Positions 5,810 through 6,751 of a stretch of DNA of 6,751 nt are shown piece after piece (within the stretch, counting starts at the first letter, position 1; each line of letters opens with the position of its first letter). Origin of the DNA: an uncultured Fastidiosipila sp. (lineage in GTDB: Bacteria; Bacillota; Clostridia; Saccharofermentanales; Fastidiosipilaceae); the NCBI GenBank assembly GCA_938014865.1, contig CALLQJ010000333.1:1-6751 (forward strand), given 5' to 3'. Below the pieces are notes generated by a model. That model was not told where the DNA came from. It made no database searches and worked only from the letters and a program-made list of their open reading frames with translations. The position numbers and the translations under genes are program-made.

Positions 5810-6751
5810 ATGCATTTACACGATAAAAAAATTTTTCTCTACAGTTTAGGCTGCGCTAAAAATCTGGTGGACGGCGAATTTATGTCCGCCCTGCTGAAAG
5901 AAGATCATTTTAGATTAACCGCAGATCCTGCCGAAGCCGCAATTATCATAGTAAATACTTGCGGCTTTATTGAGTCCGCGAAAGAAGAATCCATCGCAGC
6001 AATATTGGATATGGCGGATTATAAGACAGAAGGCAGCTGCGAGATGCTGATCGTGACGGGCTGCCTCTCCGAACGTTATGCCGAGGACATGAAAGAATCG
6101 ATTCCGGAAGCCGATGCAATTTTAGGCGTGCATAACTATAAAGACATCGTGGACGTTATCCACTGTTTTTATGAAGCAGAAAATAAAGATTCCGGAGATA
6201 AAAACGGTCCCATTGTCCGGACGGAAGGGGAAAGAGGCGACGTCCTGGCGCATACGGAAAATGTGGATCGCATGCCTTCAACCGATTATTATGCGTATCT
6301 CAAGATTGCGGAAGGCTGTTCGAATCATTGTGCTTTCTGCGCCATACCCGCTATCCGCGGGCCTTTTCGTTCGCGCAAAAAAGAAGACATCTTAGCCGAG
6401 GCCCGCAGCCTGATCTTTAAAGGCTATGATGAGCTGATTGTCATCGCACAGGACAGCGGCTTTTACGGCTTGGATTTATACGGAAAAAGAGCTTTGCCCG
6501 AGCTTTTGCGGGCGCTCTGTCAGCTCAACGGCCTGAAGTGGATCCGGGTGCTTTACCTTTATGCGGCCGGCTTAAGTGATGAGCTTTTGGATGTTTTTGC
6601 CGAAGAAGAAAAACTTGTTCCGTACTTTGATATTCCGATTCAGCACGCTTCGGATAAAATGCTCCGGGCGATGGACCGCAGCGAAACACAAGAAGGCCTG
6701 CGGAATACCTTCCGGAAGATCCGGAAACGGCTTCCCGGGGCGGTTTTGCGC
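5810..6751 (+). CDS. rimO: Ribosomal protein uS12 methylthiotransferase RimO (3' truncated by window edge)
   Basis: Radical-SAM iron-sulfur enzyme that adds a methylthio group to a conserved aspartate of ribosomal protein S12. 314 codons are visible with no stop; the family is usually about 440 residues, so roughly the last 130, including the TRAM domain, lie outside. The N-terminal methylthiotransferase domain has its three cluster cysteines at C15 (SLGCAKNLVD), C51 (NTCGFIESAKEES) and C85 (TGC). The radical-SAM CX3CX2C motif is C170-C174-C177 (KIAEGCSNHCAFCAIP), followed by IRGPFRSR, QD...YGLDLYG and YFDIPIQHASD. The LGC-x-KNLVD and AIP-x-x-RG signatures favour RimO over MiaB. ATG 5810 is the only reasonable start, with an in-frame stop at 5801-5803. 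Its SD is weak: the nearest, AAAGG at 5791-5795, is 14 nt away. It lies 54 bp after recX, possibly by read-through. Confidence 0.95.
   Translation, partial: MHLHDKKIFLYSLGCAKNLVDGEFMSALLKEDHFRLTADPAEAAIIIVNTCGFIESAKEESIAAILDMADYKTEGSCEMLIVTGCLSERYAEDMKESIPEADAILGVHNYKDIVDVIHCFYEAENKDSGDKNGPIVRTEGERGDVLAHTENVDRMPSTDYYAYLKIAEGCSNHCAFCAIPAIRGPFRSRKKEDILAEARSLIFKGYDELIVIAQDSGFYGLDLYGKRALPELLRALCQLNGLKWIRVLYLYAAGLSDELLDVFAEEEKLVPYFDIPIQHASDKMLRAMDRSETQEGLRNTFRKIRKRLPGAVLR

Noticed and set aside
6171..6395. 74-residue open frame on the + strand inside rimO
   Set aside because: It is out of frame with the clearly conserved RimO coding sequence and has no recognisable features.
1..6751. Search for a novel system, mobile element, CRISPR array or RNA gene
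   Set aside because: The window is filled by six conserved core genes with short gaps (largest 114 bp). I saw no direct-repeat arrays, transposase, attachment sites or tRNA-like structures.

Overview
This is an ordinary core-genome segment of a bacterium, most likely a Bacillota (Firmicutes) member of moderately high G+C. The evidence is the protein sequences, the ftsK/cinA/recA neighbourhood, AG-rich Shine-Dalgarno sites, and a Gram-positive-type LexA box (GAAC-N4-GTTC) in front of recA. I cannot fix the family. Clostridia or Negativicutes are both plausible from gene order. All genes lie on the + strand and are tightly packed. I see no mobile element, CRISPR array, tRNA or rRNA.

Layout: 1-1742 is the 3' part of an FtsK/SpoIIIE DNA translocase gene (5' end outside the window). 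A 51-bp gap follows that holds a perfect 8-bp inverted repeat abutting the folD ribosome binding site. Next come folD (1794-2657) and, 19 bp later, cinA (2677-3972). The 114-bp cinA-recA gap contains a well-formed sigma-A-type promoter (TTGTAT, 17 bp, TATAAT) whose start region is covered by a perfect LexA operator. Then come recA (best start ATG 4087, end 5238) and recX (best start ATG 5270, end 5755), whose ribosome binding site falls in a small hairpin just past the recA stop. After a 54-bp gap, rimO (from 5810) runs off the right edge. No convincing intrinsic terminator separates any pair, so upstream transcription may run through the whole block, with recA-recX (and possibly rimO) receiving an additional SOS-controlled promoter.

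Functionally, the block combines chromosome segregation (FtsK), one-carbon metabolism (FolD), NMN/nucleotide salvage (CinA), recombinational repair and its modulator under SOS control (RecA, RecX), and ribosomal protein S12 modification (RimO). I did not find a previously undescribed system. The items most worth a second look are regulatory: the recX SD-sequestering hairpin that could couple recX to recA translation, the palindrome before folD, and the LexA-controlled recA promoter.
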